Source of the DNA: Prevotella sp.
Lineage (GTDB): Bacteria > Bacteroidota > Bacteroidia > Bacteroidales > Bacteroidaceae
Reading direction: 5' to 3'
Length of the DNA stretch: 64,000 bases
Assembly: GCA_016285075.1 (NCBI GenBank)
Contig: JAEEQB010000011.1
Span: forward strand, 29,390-93,389
The notes beneath the pieces were generated by a model that was not told the origin of the DNA, made no database searches, and saw only the letters and a list, made by a program, of their open reading frames with translations. Position numbers and translations under genes: made by a program. Below, one piece after another: positions 20,823 to 31,976 of this stretch (position 1 is its first letter; every line of letters begins with the position of its first letter).

Positions 20823-21342
20823 TAGACCCTGATAATGCTGGAGGCTGAGGATTATTTCTGTGGGCTCGATGACAGAGTTTTTTACCATATATTTCTCCGT
20901 CAATATAGCACTTGTCTCGTACCCGTCCTTCATACAATGCAAACAAGCAAGAACAGTTCACGCCCTAACGGACGCAAACCTTCTGTTTTACTTGCTCTCA
21001 CATTGCGAATATTGGCGGTATTCAAACGAAAGAGAGACAAGAGCAGAAAGCTCATGTATCTAAAAAGACTGTCGAACGGGAGTGACTGCACTTCTTTACG
21101 TTTACCCTTGCGGGTTAGTATTTATGTGTTATTTGTCAGTCCCTTAAGATGATATACGATAAAGAAACAGGAAAAACACCTTGGGGGTTGAAGGGGTTTA
21201 CCCCGTACCTAAACATCGTTCGCCTATACCCGAACGATTGAACGCCTATACCCAAACGATTGAACGCCTATACTCAAACGTCAGCACTATTTTTTTCAAT
21301 GAGCAACTATAACGGAACCCTGGCGTTGCATTATTCCTGCTC
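20823..21342. other. Gene-free stretch with tandem 22-bp units
   Basis: I see no credible gene here; the short open frames have no family resemblance. The only structured part is the repeat at 21201-21280, listed separately. Confidence 0.5.
21201..21280. repeat. Tandem 22-bp repeat (about 2.7 clear units plus a degenerate one)
   Basis: Units begin at 21221, 21243 and 21265, each starting CGCCTATAC followed by C/T, then C(G/A)AACG. A degenerate unit lies at 21201-21220. The first unit is flanked to form a CGTTCG...CGAACG palindrome (21218-21236). The 22-bp period equals about two helical turns. Function unknown. Confidence 0.75.
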
Positions 21343-21963
21343 TTATATCTCTGTATAGATGTCAGTCTTGCCAAATTGAGACTTCATCAGCTTGGGATGC
21401 TCGCCCTTCGTCCACGCCTCCAACTGCTTGCGGGCAGAGTACTTCGTCAGCCCAGCAAGGATGGCAAAGACCTTGACGGTCACATAGCCTCGCTTCAGGC
21501 ACTTTTGCAGCACCTCTTCCATCTTTTCCTTGTCGTTCAGCAGCGCCTGTGTGTTGGGGTTTTCCACCCTCTTGAATCCGTCGTAGAGCCACTTCTCGAT
21601 GGCCTTGTTCCAGAGTTTTCCGGGATTATAGCCCACCCCTTCGAGCACCACGTCGCTGTCCTTCACCTCATCGGCATCGGTAATCTCACGTGTCAGGCCC
21701 AGCTTCGGGACGAACGAGCCGATGGGTGTGTCTATCCTATAGCCCATGGCCATCAGCTCGGATGCGCCCTTGATGAACTGCTTGAAGGCGAGCTCTATCT
21801 CGCCGTTCCTTGTGGCATAGTGCTTGGCGCAGAACTCGTCAACGCCTTCTATACTCATCTTGAGCCCTTTGGCCGGACAGGCATAGACTATATTCCGTCC
21901 GTCCTTTCCCTTCTTGGGTGTCGGATGCACCTCATACGGGAATCCGCTCTTCTTTCTTGACAT
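21343..21963 (-). CDS. HU-family-like DNA-binding protein with extra C-terminal domain
   Basis: The 206 residues resemble the Bacteroidetes 'HU-HIG' or histone-like group. The N-terminus (SGFPYEVHPTPKKGKDGRNIVYACPAKGLKM...ATRNGEIELAFKQFIKGASELMAMGYRIDTPIGSFVPKLGL) has the HU-like helix and beta arm order. The C-terminal 70 residues (EKMEEVLQKCLKRGYVTVKVFAILAGLTKYSARKQLEAW) look like a winged-helix-type domain. It is probably a nucleoid-associated or regulatory DNA-binding protein. It is transcribed alone, divergently from the pRiA4b gene, with two tandem minus-strand -7 boxes upstream. Confidence 0.6.
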   Translation of the reverse strand: MSRKKSGFPYEVHPTPKKGKDGRNIVYACPAKGLKMSIEGVDEFCAKHYATRNGEIELAFKQFIKGASELMAMGYRIDTPIGSFVPKLGLTREITDADEVKDSDVVLEGVGYNPGKLWNKAIEKWLYDGFKRVENPNTQALLNDKEKMEEVLQKCLKRGYVTVKVFAILAGLTKYSARKQLEAWTKGEHPKLMKSQFGKTDIYTEI

Positions 21964-22001
21964 ATATCTTATCTAATTGATGTTGTCACTCAATTCAAAT
22001 G

Positions 22002-22009
22002 CAAAGTTA
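22002..22009 (-). promoter_or_regulatory. Proximal promoter of the HU-like gene, -7 box
   Basis: TAACTTTG on the minus strand, about 40 bases before the ATG. A second copy lies at 22087-22094. Confidence 0.6.
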
Positions 22010-22070
22010 CGAAAAGTCGAGAGCAAAACAAAGAAACTCATTTCTTTTTTTGCCGAGACAGAGTAATTTC

Positions 22071-22094
22071 GCCATCTTTTTGATGGCAAAGTTA
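22071..22094 (-). promoter_or_regulatory. Distal TAACTTTG box followed by a 6-bp hairpin
   Basis: On the minus strand TAACTTTG (22087-22094) runs straight into GCCATC-AAAAA-GATGGC, a perfect hairpin starting at about the predicted transcription start. It may be a second promoter for the HU-like gene with a 5'-end stem-loop that could stabilise the RNA. Confidence 0.4.
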
Positions 22095-22251
22095 CAAAAA
22101 AAGCCCGACATTCAAATCGTTTCAACCCTCTTTTTCTCTACATTTTTCTCCACTAACAGCATTTGTGCCGATTTTCAAGCAGCATATCGTTCATTCCATA
22201 TTAAATAGTATAAAAAACGAATTGTCTGGCTCTTTTCTCGCAAAGATTATG

Positions 22252-22259
22252 TAACTTTG
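22252..22259 (+). promoter_or_regulatory. Promoter of the pRiA4b-recQ pair, -7 box
   Basis: TAACTTTG lies about 44 bases upstream of the ATG at 22303. Confidence 0.6.
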
Positions 22260-22302
22260 TAGCAGATTTCAGAAATCAGCGATAGTAACGAATAATGACA
22301 TT

Positions 22303-24129
22303 ATGACTATACAATTCAAGATTCAGATTAGAGGCATCAAGAAACCGCCCGTATGGAGGCGGATCGTGATTCCATCAGATTTCTCATTCCATGACTTGCA
22401 TAACACCATACAGGCAGCATTTGGCTGGTGGGATATGCATTTGTATCAGTTCCAACGCCATCCATTCGACAACGGCTGGACGGTAAAAAAGCCAGATGAA
22501 GAGGATGACATATGGGGAGAACGGCCTAATGACTCCCGTGAGACCAATGTAGCCACCTTCATCCAACACATGGGACTTGAGAAATTTGTCTATGTGTATG
22601 ACTTCGGTGACAGCTGGGTGCATGACATCACGGTAGAAAGCATTGACAGAGAGGCCGAGCTCAGCCATCCTGTCTGTCTGGCTGGAAAAAGTGCCTGTCC
22701 ACCAGAGAATTGCGGCGGGCCTTGGGGCTATGAAGAACTGAAGGAGGAGATGGACAAGGACGATATCATTGAGTTCGACCTGGAAGAAGTAAACGAGGAT
22801 CTGGAGTCCATCACGGCAGGTGAAGAAGACCCTGGGGAATTTACTGACAGCATAAACGATTATGATGTGCCTGACGATGCCAAGGATTTAGAAAAGATGT
22901 CGCTCGTTGACATTCTGCAGAAATTCTGCAAAAGCGAACTCACTGGCTTTGCCGAGGAAATGGGATTCGATATTGACATGAAACTTAGTGAGGAGGAGGT
23001 CAGGAAGCAGTATGCACAGGCTTTGATAGACCATCCCGTAGAGGTATTGAGCATGTTGCCTTTAGAGGACTTGGAGATGCTTGCAAGACTCAAAACAGAA
23101 CCGAAGCCAGGCAATATTGCGCAGTGTTACGAGGACTATCGAGAGCAAATCATGGAGTTATATGGTCTGGCAGATCATTGGTGGGATGAAGATGACAACT
23201 ATTACCTATGGATTCCCGTAGACCTGTGGACGGTTCTGAAACCTCATATTGAAGAGGTGATGGACTTACCTCATGTAAAGCATCGGCTGTCGATAGAGAG
23301 TACCATTTTGGGGCTTGCCAACCTATACGGACAGGTGAGCCTGGGGCTTGTCCATAAGGAACTGGTGAGGTTGGGGCAGTTGCAGACCATTGAAGATGCG
23401 ACCGTAGCCGTTGCGGCTTGCAGGGAGAAATCGCTGCTGCTAAAATGGAATGCACATCAGATTGGCGGTTTTTTGGATGAGCCTACAGACGACAATCAGC
23501 TGTTTCTCTCGCCCTATAGTTGGGACATGCCTGCGGAATTGGTTCGTGAGATAGAGAAACACGAGTCGCTGGCTGGCGACTACCAACAGTTCTCTGCTAT
23601 GGATGTGATGGCCGCATCGGTGATGCCCATCCCGACCATACCCAATCCCGCACATGACGATTTCTTCAGTATGCTGACGGACGAACTGGAACTTGATGAC
23701 CAACAGGCAACGGCAGTCTGTCATGACCTGTGGTATCGTGAGATGCATAAGTATGAAGAGGACTTTGATGAGGAAGATGCTGGAACGTATTTCCGAGAAA
23801 GTGTGCTTTACGACTATGACAGCTATGATTACATCTTCAAGAAGGGAATGAAAATGCTGGATGACTACTTGAACAATATGCCCCACTGGCAACTGAAAGG
23901 ACATACTCCTGCTGAGGCCCAGGACTGTCTGAGCAAACTGGACATGGCTGCAAGACAGGAACGTCAAAGGAGGTCGCATCAGGATGGTGACTATGTCCGT
24001 CCAAAAGATTATTTTTCAGGCCTTAGTGTCACGATGCCTATTATTGCAGAAAAGAAACCCGGACGTAATGACCCATGCCCCTGCGGAAGTGGCAAGAAAT
24101 ATAAGAATTGTTGCGGAAAAGGGAACTAA
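22303..24129 (+). CDS. Plasmid pRiA4b ORF-3 family protein with C-terminal SEC-C zinc motif
   Basis: The N-terminal 190 residues match the pRiA4b ORF-3 (IS1096 passenger TnpR-like) domain: [64 protein letters not shown] long acidic, helical middle follows. The last 25 residues form a SEC-C zinc-binding motif ([19 protein letters not shown]) with the CxCx(8)CC cysteines intact. The family function is not known. It ends 12 bases before recQ and is probably co-transcribed. A second pRiA4b-family gene lies at 61.7-62.6 kb. Confidence 0.88.
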   Translation: MTIQFKIQIRGIKKPPVWRRIVIPSDFSFHDLHNTIQAAFGWWDMHLYQFQRHPFDNGWTVKKPDEEDDIWGERPNDSRETNVATFIQHMGLEKFVYVYDFGDSWVHDITVESIDREAELSHPVCLAGKSACPPENCGGPWGYEELKEEMDKDDIIEFDLEEVNEDLESITAGEEDPGEFTDSINDYDVPDDAKDLEKMSLVDILQKFCKSELTGFAEEMGFDIDMKLSEEEVRKQYAQALIDHPVEVLSMLPLEDLEMLARLKTEPKPGNIAQCYEDYREQIMELYGLADHWWDEDDNYYLWIPVDLWTVLKPHIEEVMDLPHVKHRLSIESTILGLANLYGQVSLGLVHKELVRLGQLQTIEDATVAVAACREKSLLLKWNAHQIGGFLDEPTDDNQLFLSPYSWDMPAELVREIEKHESLAGDYQQFSAMDVMAASVMPIPTIPNPAHDDFFSMLTDELELDDQQATAVCHDLWYREMHKYEEDFDEEDAGTYFRESVLYDYDSYDYIFKKGMKMLDDYLNNMPHWQLKGHTPAEAQDCLSKLDMAARQERQRRSHQDGDYVRPKDYFSGLSVTMPIIAEKKPGRNDPCPCGSGKKYKNCCGKGN

Positions 24130-24141
24130 ACAAACAGGTCT

Positions 24142-26364
24142 ATGGATTATTTGAAGACAAAACAAGTTCTGAAGACCTATTATGGCTATGATGAGTTCCG
24201 GCCATTGCAGGAAGAAATCATCATGCATACCATTAGCGGAGGTGATTCACTGGTGCTGATGCCTACGGGTGGTGGCAAGTCCCTGTGTTTCCAAATGGCT
24301 GCATTGATGATGGACGGGATGGCGGTCATCGTGTCGCCGCTTATCTCGCTGATGAAAGACCAGGTAGAAGGACTGAGGATGAACGGCATCATTGCAGAGG
24401 CTTTGAACAGCAGTAACGATGAGGGGTATAACCGAGACATCATCAACCGCTGTGTTGACGGGAAGGTGAAGCTGCTCTATATCTCACCAGAGCGATTGGT
24501 GGGTGGAGTACTGACAATATTGCAGAATGCCCACGTGTCGTTGTTTGCTATCGACGAGGCTCACTGTATATCAGGTTGGGGACATGACTTCCGGCCAGAA
24601 TACACGCAATTGGGGCAATTGAAGCAATTGTTCCCTCATGTGCCGATTATGGCACTGACGGCTACTGCCGACAAGATTACCAAGGAGGACATCCTCGTTC
24701 AGCTGAACATCAAGGGAGCAAAGACTTACATTAGTAGCTTTGACCGTCCGAATCTGAGTCTTGACGTGAAGCGCGGCTATTCGGCAAGAGATAAGATACG
24801 CTCCATAGAGGAACTGATTCGTCGCCATTCTGGCGAGAGTGGCATCATCTACTGCCTGGCCCGTAAGACCACTGAGACACTTGCTGCAAAGTTGAAACAG
24901 GATGGTTTCTCCGCAGGTGTGTATCATGCAGGGCTGCCTAACTCCGAGCGTAGTCGGGTACAGGATGACTTTCAGAACGACCGTGTGCAGGTCATCTGTG
25001 CCACGATAGCTTTTGGCATGGGTATCGACAAGAGCAACGTACGCTTTGTGGTTCACTATAACCTGCCAAAAAGCATAGAGAGTTTCTATCAGGAGATTGG
25101 TCGTGGTGGGCGTGACGGTCTACCCTGCGAGACAGTACTGTTTTACAACCTTCAGGACATCATCACACTGCGGAAGTTTGCCAATGAAAGCGGACAGCAG
25201 GAGATCAACCTCGACAAACTGCAGCGTATGCAGGAATATGCCGAGGCCCAGGTTTGTCGCCGACGCATTCTGCTGAACTACTTCGGAGAAATCAGCGAGA
25301 AGAGTTGCGGTAACTGTGATGTGTGTCACACACCTCCACAGATGTTTGATGGTACGACAATTGTTCAGAAAGCCCTTTCTGCTATTGTTCGCACGAAGGA
25401 GAGTATTGGTTTCACGCTGATGATTGATATTCTGCGTGGTACGTTGTCGCCTGATGTGATGAGCAACAAATATAATGAGATTAAGACTTTTGGCGCGGGA
25501 CGAGATATCTCAGCACGAGATTGGCACGATTATCTGTTGCAGATGTTACAGATGGGGTACTTTGAGATTGCCTATAACGAAAAACGCCATCTCCACATAA
25601 CTCCATTGGGTCAGGAAGTGCTTTACGGTAAGCATGGTGTACAACTTGCTGTCATCAGTCGTGAGGAGCTTAGTGTGAAATCTCGCAGAAAGAAATTGAG
25701 CGAAGAGCGTAGGGCTGAATGGGCAGCCATCGGGCAAGGCCAATCTAACGACCTTTATAGTCGTCTGCGTGAGGTGCGACGACAACTGGCAATGGAGATT
25801 GGAAAGCCTGCCTTTATCATCATGTCCGACAAATCCCTGCAAGACCTTGTGTTGAAACGTCCCACGACATTAGAAGCGATGGCTGATGTGTATGGTTTTG
25901 GTGAGTATAAGGCAAAGGAATACGGCAAGCCTTTTATAGAGGCTATAAAGCAATATGGCGGTGAGAGTACGGATTTACCGTTTTCTGAAGCAGTACCATT
26001 TCCTGATGTACCAGCTACTCCGATTCCTTCAGAACCATCTTCCTATATGGAGCAGCAGAAACGACTTCATGCTAATGCATACGCACATTGGAATGAGGAG
26101 GAGGACAACAAACTCACTGAATACTACAAGCAAGGACTGAGTATTTCGGAGATTGCATCTCTAATGAACCGAAATACCGGAGGAATATTCTCACGCATTA
26201 AGAAACTTGGCCTAGAAGGGAATGCCGGGCAGATAGCCACCGCCAGCGCTTCAACTGTGAAGAATGAGAAACGCAACGAATATAAGCAGGAATTGGACAA
26301 ACTTACTGAGATGAAAGCTGAGATTGACAGGAAAATTGAGGAACTTCGCAAAAAAATAGAGTAA
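24142..26364 (+). CDS. recQ: ATP-dependent DNA helicase RecQ
   Basis: This is a 3'-5' DNA helicase of recombination and repair. Visible motifs: LMPTGGGKSLCFQ (Walker A), FAIDEAHCISGWGHDFRPEY (DEAH plus the RecQ aromatic loop), ALTATAD, QEIGRGGRDG. The zinc-binding domain has CRRRILLNYFGE and CGNCDVCH. An HRDC-like region follows (about residues 560-610). After it there is an extra tail of about 130 residues with HWNEEEDNKLTEYYKQGLSISEIASLMNRN, a Myb/SANT-like helix-turn-helix, and a final coiled coil. The 740 residues are longer than the classical 610-residue RecQ because of this tail. Confidence 0.95.
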   Translation: MDYLKTKQVLKTYYGYDEFRPLQEEIIMHTISGGDSLVLMPTGGGKSLCFQMAALMMDGMAVIVSPLISLMKDQVEGLRMNGIIAEALNSSNDEGYNRDIINRCVDGKVKLLYISPERLVGGVLTILQNAHVSLFAIDEAHCISGWGHDFRPEYTQLGQLKQLFPHVPIMALTATADKITKEDILVQLNIKGAKTYISSFDRPNLSLDVKRGYSARDKIRSIEELIRRHSGESGIIYCLARKTTETLAAKLKQDGFSAGVYHAGLPNSERSRVQDDFQNDRVQVICATIAFGMGIDKSNVRFVVHYNLPKSIESFYQEIGRGGRDGLPCETVLFYNLQDIITLRKFANESGQQEINLDKLQRMQEYAEAQVCRRRILLNYFGEISEKSCGNCDVCHTPPQMFDGTTIVQKALSAIVRTKESIGFTLMIDILRGTLSPDVMSNKYNEIKTFGAGRDISARDWHDYLLQMLQMGYFEIAYNEKRHLHITPLGQEVLYGKHGVQLAVISREELSVKSRRKKLSEERRAEWAAIGQGQSNDLYSRLREVRRQLAMEIGKPAFIIMSDKSLQDLVLKRPTTLEAMADVYGFGEYKAKEYGKPFIEAIKQYGGESTDLPFSEAVPFPDVPATPIPSEPSSYMEQQKRLHANAYAHWNEEEDNKLTEYYKQGLSISEIASLMNRNTGGIFSRIKKLGLEGNAGQIATASASTVKNEKRNEYKQELDKLTEMKAEIDRKIEELRKKIE

Positions 26365-26383
26365 GCCAAAATAGTCAATTGAA

Positions 26384-26418
26384 AAAAGTGCACTCCCAAA
26401 AAGGAGCGCACCTTTTTT
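26384..26418. terminator. Bidirectional terminator between recQ and the esterase
   Basis: The stem AAAAGTGC-CTCC / GGAG-GCACCTTTT has a short A-rich loop and one internal mismatch. T tracts lie on both sides, so it can stop recQ and the convergent esterase/aquaporin transcript. Confidence 0.75.
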
Positions 26419-26434
26419 TAATTATTACAGGCGA

Positions 26435-28326
<1,892 letters not shown>

Positions 28327-28398
28327 AATCGTTTAGTTTAAAGGTTTATTATAAAGTTTAAGAAATCTATTCTACGACTTCAGCATGGTTTTTCGGTG

Positions 28399-28406
28399 CA
28401 AATTTA
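28399..28406 (-). promoter_or_regulatory. aqpZ promoter, -7 box
   Basis: TAAATTTG on the minus strand, about 73 bases before the start codon. It fits the TAnnTTTG consensus. Confidence 0.5.
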
Positions 28407-28439
28407 ATAAATATTTCTTAACGCGCCAAACTTTTAGGC

Positions 28440-28516
28440 ATAAAAAAGGGTCAGCGCTCTGACCCCACCATTGTTAACCTTAAATCTAATACTATGAAAA
28501 ACACGGTGCAAAGGTA
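28440..28516 (-). ncRNA. Candidate small RNA / attenuated transcript with own promoter and terminator
   Basis: On the minus strand a TACCTTTG box (28509-28516), with GTTG about 20 bases upstream, should start a transcript near 28502. After about 37 bases it forms a 7-bp stem (GGGTCAG / CTGACCC, 28448-28465) followed by seven T residues, so a transcript of about 60 nt is predicted. The stretch ATAGTATTAGATTTAAGG looks familiar to me from other Bacteroidetes intergenic regions, but I cannot verify that. The same hairpin would also terminate the GIN-domain gene upstream. A tiny frame (ATG, six codons) exists inside, but I do not call it. Confidence 0.5.
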
Positions 28517-28602
28517 CGATTTTATTTAATAACCTTCAACTTTTTTGTATCTTTTTACCTCAAAAAGACCGATTTCTTGACATAAATCAAGTATTATGAT
28601 AC

Positions 28603-29346
28603 TTAAATGTCTGAAATCTTTCCTATACCCGTGCGTTTCAGCTCCCTGTCAGTGGGCTTGCCACCATACTGCAGTGAACCGACACCGCTCACCTCACCTT
28701 TGATCTTCTCAGAGGCGTAGCAGGTAATGCCACCTACTCCACTCACCTCGGCGTCCACGGACTTGGCTTTCAGGTTCTGGGCTTCTATACCGCCAACACC
28801 GCTGCATTCATAGTTGGCCTCATCGGCAGTACCCTCCAGTTCCATACCACCCACACCGCTACAATCGGCATCGAGCTTACGCAACTTCAAACCGGAAAGG
28901 TACATCTTTCCTACACCGGAATTGTCGACCTTCAGCTCGTCTGCTATCAGACGGTCAATCTCCACACTGGCCACACCGCTGTTCTCCAACTTATTAAGCG
29001 TAGGTGCATATATCGTGATGTCTACATTGGTGGCGTTGATATTCACTTTACGTTTGGCGAAGTCCACCTCCAGCTCGTCGCCCTCAATGCTGAACTTAAA
29101 CAGTTCCACATAGTTGTCGGGACAGGAGAGTACCACCCGATAATCGTTCTCACTGCTCTGGATGAACTTCACATTAGCCACTACGTCAACATCTACCTGC
29201 GTAAAGGCTTTTTGCTTGTACTCTTTCTTCACGATGTTCTTAGAGGGTTCAATCTTCGGACCGTCAGAAACATTCAGGTCAATCTTGCAGGCCGTTGTCA
29301 GCACCAGCGGCAGGGCCATCAACAATAGGATCAGAGTCTTTTTCAT
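28603..29346 (-). CDS. GIN-domain (DUF2807) lipoprotein
   Basis: The start at 29346 gives MKKTLILLLMALPLVLTTAC, a signal peptide with lipobox. The mature part is a right-handed beta-helix of the DUF2807 ('head GIN') type with six or more SGVG-containing turns (NSGVASVE, NSGVGKMY, CSGVGGME, CSGVGGIE, VSGVGGIT, VSGVGSLQ). It is probably a periplasmic or outer-membrane lipoprotein of unknown role. It lies 103 bases after mlaF in the same direction without an obvious promoter, so it may be the third gene of the mlaE-mlaF transcript. Confidence 0.85.
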   Translation of the reverse strand: MKKTLILLLMALPLVLTTACKIDLNVSDGPKIEPSKNIVKKEYKQKAFTQVDVDVVANVKFIQSSENDYRVVLSCPDNYVELFKFSIEGDELEVDFAKRKVNINATNVDITIYAPTLNKLENSGVASVEIDRLIADELKVDNSGVGKMYLSGLKLRKLDADCSGVGGMELEGTADEANYECSGVGGIEAQNLKAKSVDAEVSGVGGITCYASEKIKGEVSGVGSLQYGGKPTDRELKRTGIGKISDI

Positions 29347-29449
29347 CTTCTTTCTGTTTTTATGATTTATCGTTTTCTGACTGTTTGACGTACAGTAGCG
29401 GATAAAAGTTGCAGAAGAAGATGAAATTTTCGTTTTTTTGCTTTCAGTT

Positions 29450-30223
29450 TTAGAGCTTGATACCGTTTTTCTGTACTGCCTGACGCATTTCCTTGAGAAG
29501 GTCTGAGGCAAAGATAAAGTCGGTGAGCCGCTGGTTGGTACTGCCCATGATATCGGCGCTGACACCCTGCCACTCTTTCTGACCCTCATAGATGAAGATG
29601 ATGTTCTCGCCAATACCCATGACGGAATTCATGTCGTGGGTATTGATGATGGTGGTCATGTTGAACTCCTGGGTAATCGAATGGAGCAGATCGTCGATGA
29701 CGAGCGAGGTCTTCGGGTCAAGACCGCTGTTGGGTTCGTCGCAGAACAGGTACTTGGGATTAAGGGCAATGGCACGGGCAATGGCCACACGCTTCTGCAT
29801 ACCACCAGAAATCTCGCCCGGATACTTCTGTTCGGCATCCACAAGGTTCACACGGTCCAGACAGTACATGGCTCGCTGCTGGCGCTCGCGCAGGTTCATC
29901 GACGAGAACATGTCAAGGGGGAACATCACGTTCTCCAGCACCGTAAGCGAATCGAAGAGGGCTGCAGACTGGAAAATCATGCCCATCTCGCGGCGCATGT
30001 GGACCTTCTCGTTCTTGGACATTGCCACGAAATCGCGACCGTCGTAAAGCACCTGGCCAGAGGTAGGTTCCAGCAGACCAACGAGGTTCTTCATCAGCAC
30101 GGTCTTTCCGCTTCCGCTCTGACCGATAATGAGATTGGTCTTACCGTCCTCAAACGTGGTGCTGATACCCCTCAGCACTTCTTTGTCCTCGAATCGCTTG
30201 CATAGGTCTTTGACTTCTATCAT
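29450..30223 (-). CDS. mlaF: Lipid-transport ABC ATPase, MlaF-like
   Basis: This is the ATPase of a phospholipid-transport (Mla/Mkl) ABC complex at the inner membrane. Walker A is IGQSGSGKTVLMKN, the signature ISGGMQKRVAIARA (typical of Mla ATPases) and Walker B YLFCDEPNSGLDPKTS, with NTHDMNSVMG switch His. The 257 residues are normal. It is preceded by the matching permease 45 bases upstream. The solute-binding MCE protein (MlaD) is not in this cluster. Confidence 0.88.
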   Translation of the reverse strand: MIEVKDLCKRFEDKEVLRGISTTFEDGKTNLIIGQSGSGKTVLMKNLVGLLEPTSGQVLYDGRDFVAMSKNEKVHMRREMGMIFQSAALFDSLTVLENVMFPLDMFSSMNLRERQQRAMYCLDRVNLVDAEQKYPGEISGGMQKRVAIARAIALNPKYLFCDEPNSGLDPKTSLVIDDLLHSITQEFNMTTIINTHDMNSVMGIGENIIFIYEGQKEWQGVSADIMGSTNQRLTDFIFASDLLKEMRQAVQKNGIKL

Positions 30224-30268
30224 CGCCTTATATTTATCTATATTATTGCTGCTTATGGTGCTTTTTAC

Positions 30269-31015
30269 TCACGAAAGCAGCTGTGTCAGGAACACATCAG
30301 AGAAAAGAATGAGCACGCTGGAGGTGACTACCGCATCGGTAGAAGCCTTGCCCACATTCACAGAACCGCCCTCAACCGTATAGCCGCAGAAAGCAGGTAC
30401 ACTGGAAATGATGAAGGCAAAGAACTGGCTCTTGATGATACTCATCCACATGAACCAGGGAACGAAATCGTGCTGCAGACCCACCGTCAGGTCGTCTGGT
30501 GGCATGATATGGCCGATGTACGAGGTAGCATAGGCTCCCATGATGCCCATGCCCGATGAAAAGATAACCAACAGAGGCATGATGGTCAGCATACCCATGA
30601 TCTTGGGCAGGATGAGGTAGCAGGCAGAGTTGACTCCCATGATCTCCAAAGCATCAATCTGTTGTGTCACTCGCATGGTGCCTAGCTCCGAGGCAATGTT
30701 CGAGCCCACCTTACCCGCCAGGATCAAACACATGATGCTGGACGAGAACTCCAGAAGCATGATCTCACGGGTGGTATAGCCTGCCACCCAGCGAGGCATC
30801 CAAGGCGACTCGATATTAAGCTTCATCTGGATGCAGATGACTGCGCCGATGAAGAAGGAGATGAGCAGCACGATGCCGATAGAGTTGACGCCTAACTGCG
30901 CCATCTCCTTGACGTACTGTTTCCAGAACATACGCATCCGCTCAGGCACGCTGAACGTGCGGCCCATGAGTATGAGGTATCGGCCGAAAATGGTCAGCCA
31001 TTTGTGTAGAAGCAT
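30269..31015 (-). CDS. mlaE: MlaE-family ABC permease
   Basis: This inner-membrane permease of the Mla/MCE lipid transporter has five or six hydrophobic segments. Family blocks visible are VLLISFFIGAVICIQ, VGSNIASELGTMRVTQQIDALEIMGVNSACYLILPKI and the C-terminal GYTVEGGSVNVGKASTDAVV. I chose the ATG at 31015 (MLLHKWLTIFGRY, 248 residues). A longer frame to 31111 runs through the promoter box at 31039-31046 and lacks similarity. Confidence 0.88.
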   Translation of the reverse strand: MLLHKWLTIFGRYLILMGRTFSVPERMRMFWKQYVKEMAQLGVNSIGIVLLISFFIGAVICIQMKLNIESPWMPRWVAGYTTREIMLLEFSSSIMCLILAGKVGSNIASELGTMRVTQQIDALEIMGVNSACYLILPKIMGMLTIMPLLVIFSSGMGIMGAYATSYIGHIMPPDDLTVGLQHDFVPWFMWMSIIKSQFFAFIISSVPAFCGYTVEGGSVNVGKASTDAVVTSSVLILFSDVFLTQLLS

Positions 31016-31038
31016 CTTAATTATCTCTAATTCGACTG

Positions 31039-31046
31039 CAAAGGTA
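31039..31046 (-). promoter_or_regulatory. mlaE-mlaF promoter, -7 box
   Basis: TACCTTTG on the minus strand, 23 bases before the mlaE ATG. It supports the shorter start for mlaE. Confidence 0.7.
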
Positions 31047-31142
31047 ATAAAAAAAGGTAAAAGTGTATCGTGAATTTTGAAAAAATTGCTGCCACCAACA
31101 AAAAATGTCAATCATCAATTGTCAATTATCAATTAAAATAAT

Positions 31143-31150
31143 TAACTTTG
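31143..31150 (+). promoter_or_regulatory. lptB promoter, -7 box, giving a nearly leaderless mRNA
   Basis: TAACTTTG ends only nine bases before the lptB ATG (31160). With the usual spacing transcription would start at about 31155-31158, leaving a leader of a few bases. Upstream is an AT-rich stretch with repeated TCAATTATCAATT words. Confidence 0.6.
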
Positions 31151-31159
31151 CACCCAATT

Positions 31160-31969
31160 ATGGATGAGCAGCAGACAATAGAACAAAAGAAGACGGTGCT
31201 TCGGGCAGAAGGGCTGGTGAAGCGCTACGGCCGCCGCACAGTGGTCAACGACGTGAGCTTTTACGTGGAACAGGGCGAGATTGTGGGACTGTTAGGACCC
31301 AACGGTGCTGGCAAGACCACTTCGTTCTACATGACCACTGGCTTGGTGGTACCCAACGGAGGAAAGGTGTTCCTGGACGATGTCGAGGTAACCGACTATC
31401 CTGTCTACAAGCATGCCCGTGCAGGCATCGGATATCTGGCGCAGGAGGCCTCCGTGTTCCGCAAGATGAGCGTGGAAGACAACATCTTGAGTGTCCTGGA
31501 AATGCGAGGGCTGCCACGTGAGTACCAGCTGGAGAAACTGGAGGAGCTGATAAAAGAGTTCCGTCTGGGGAAAGTCAGGAAGAACAAGGGCGACCAGCTT
31601 TCCGGTGGCGAACGACGACGCTGCGAGATAGCACGCTGCCTGGCCAACGAACCGAAGTTCATCATGCTCGACGAGCCGTTTGCGGGTGTCGACCCCATTG
31701 CCGTTGAGGATATTCAGTTCATTGTCTGGAAACTGAAGGACCGCAACATCGGCATTCTCATCACCGACCATAATGTGGAGGATACGCTCTGTATCACCGA
31801 CCGCGCCTACCTGCTGTTTGAGGGGCGTATCCTGTTCCATGGCACTCCTGAGGAACTGGCAGCCAATCAGGTGGTACGCAAGAACTATCTGACAGAGTCG
31901 TTTGTGCTGCGCCAGAAGGACTTCTCGGCAATGGAGGCCGAGCGTGCTGCTGCCGACAACGAGTCCTGA
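31160..31969 (+). CDS. lptB: LPS export ABC transporter ATPase LptB
   Basis: This ATPase drives lipopolysaccharide transfer from the inner membrane through LptFG to the Lpt bridge. It has Walker [16 protein letters not shown], signature [17 protein letters not shown], Walker [17 protein letters not shown] and the H-loop [10 protein letters not shown], all as in LptB. The start at 31160 gives [11 protein letters not shown]; an upstream TTG at 31148 overlaps the promoter box and is rejected. A short acidic C-terminal extension ([14 protein letters not shown]) follows the conserved core. Confidence 0.92.
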   Translation: MDEQQTIEQKKTVLRAEGLVKRYGRRTVVNDVSFYVEQGEIVGLLGPNGAGKTTSFYMTTGLVVPNGGKVFLDDVEVTDYPVYKHARAGIGYLAQEASVFRKMSVEDNILSVLEMRGLPREYQLEKLEELIKEFRLGKVRKNKGDQLSGGERRRCEIARCLANEPKFIMLDEPFAGVDPIAVEDIQFIVWKLKDRNIGILITDHNVEDTLCITDRAYLLFEGRILFHGTPEELAANQVVRKNYLTESFVLRQKDFSAMEAERAAADNES

Positions 31970-31976
31970 CTCATCG

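Noticed and set aside
21201..21280. Possible CRISPR array
   Set aside because: The units abut at a 22-bp period without spacers, and no cas gene is nearby.
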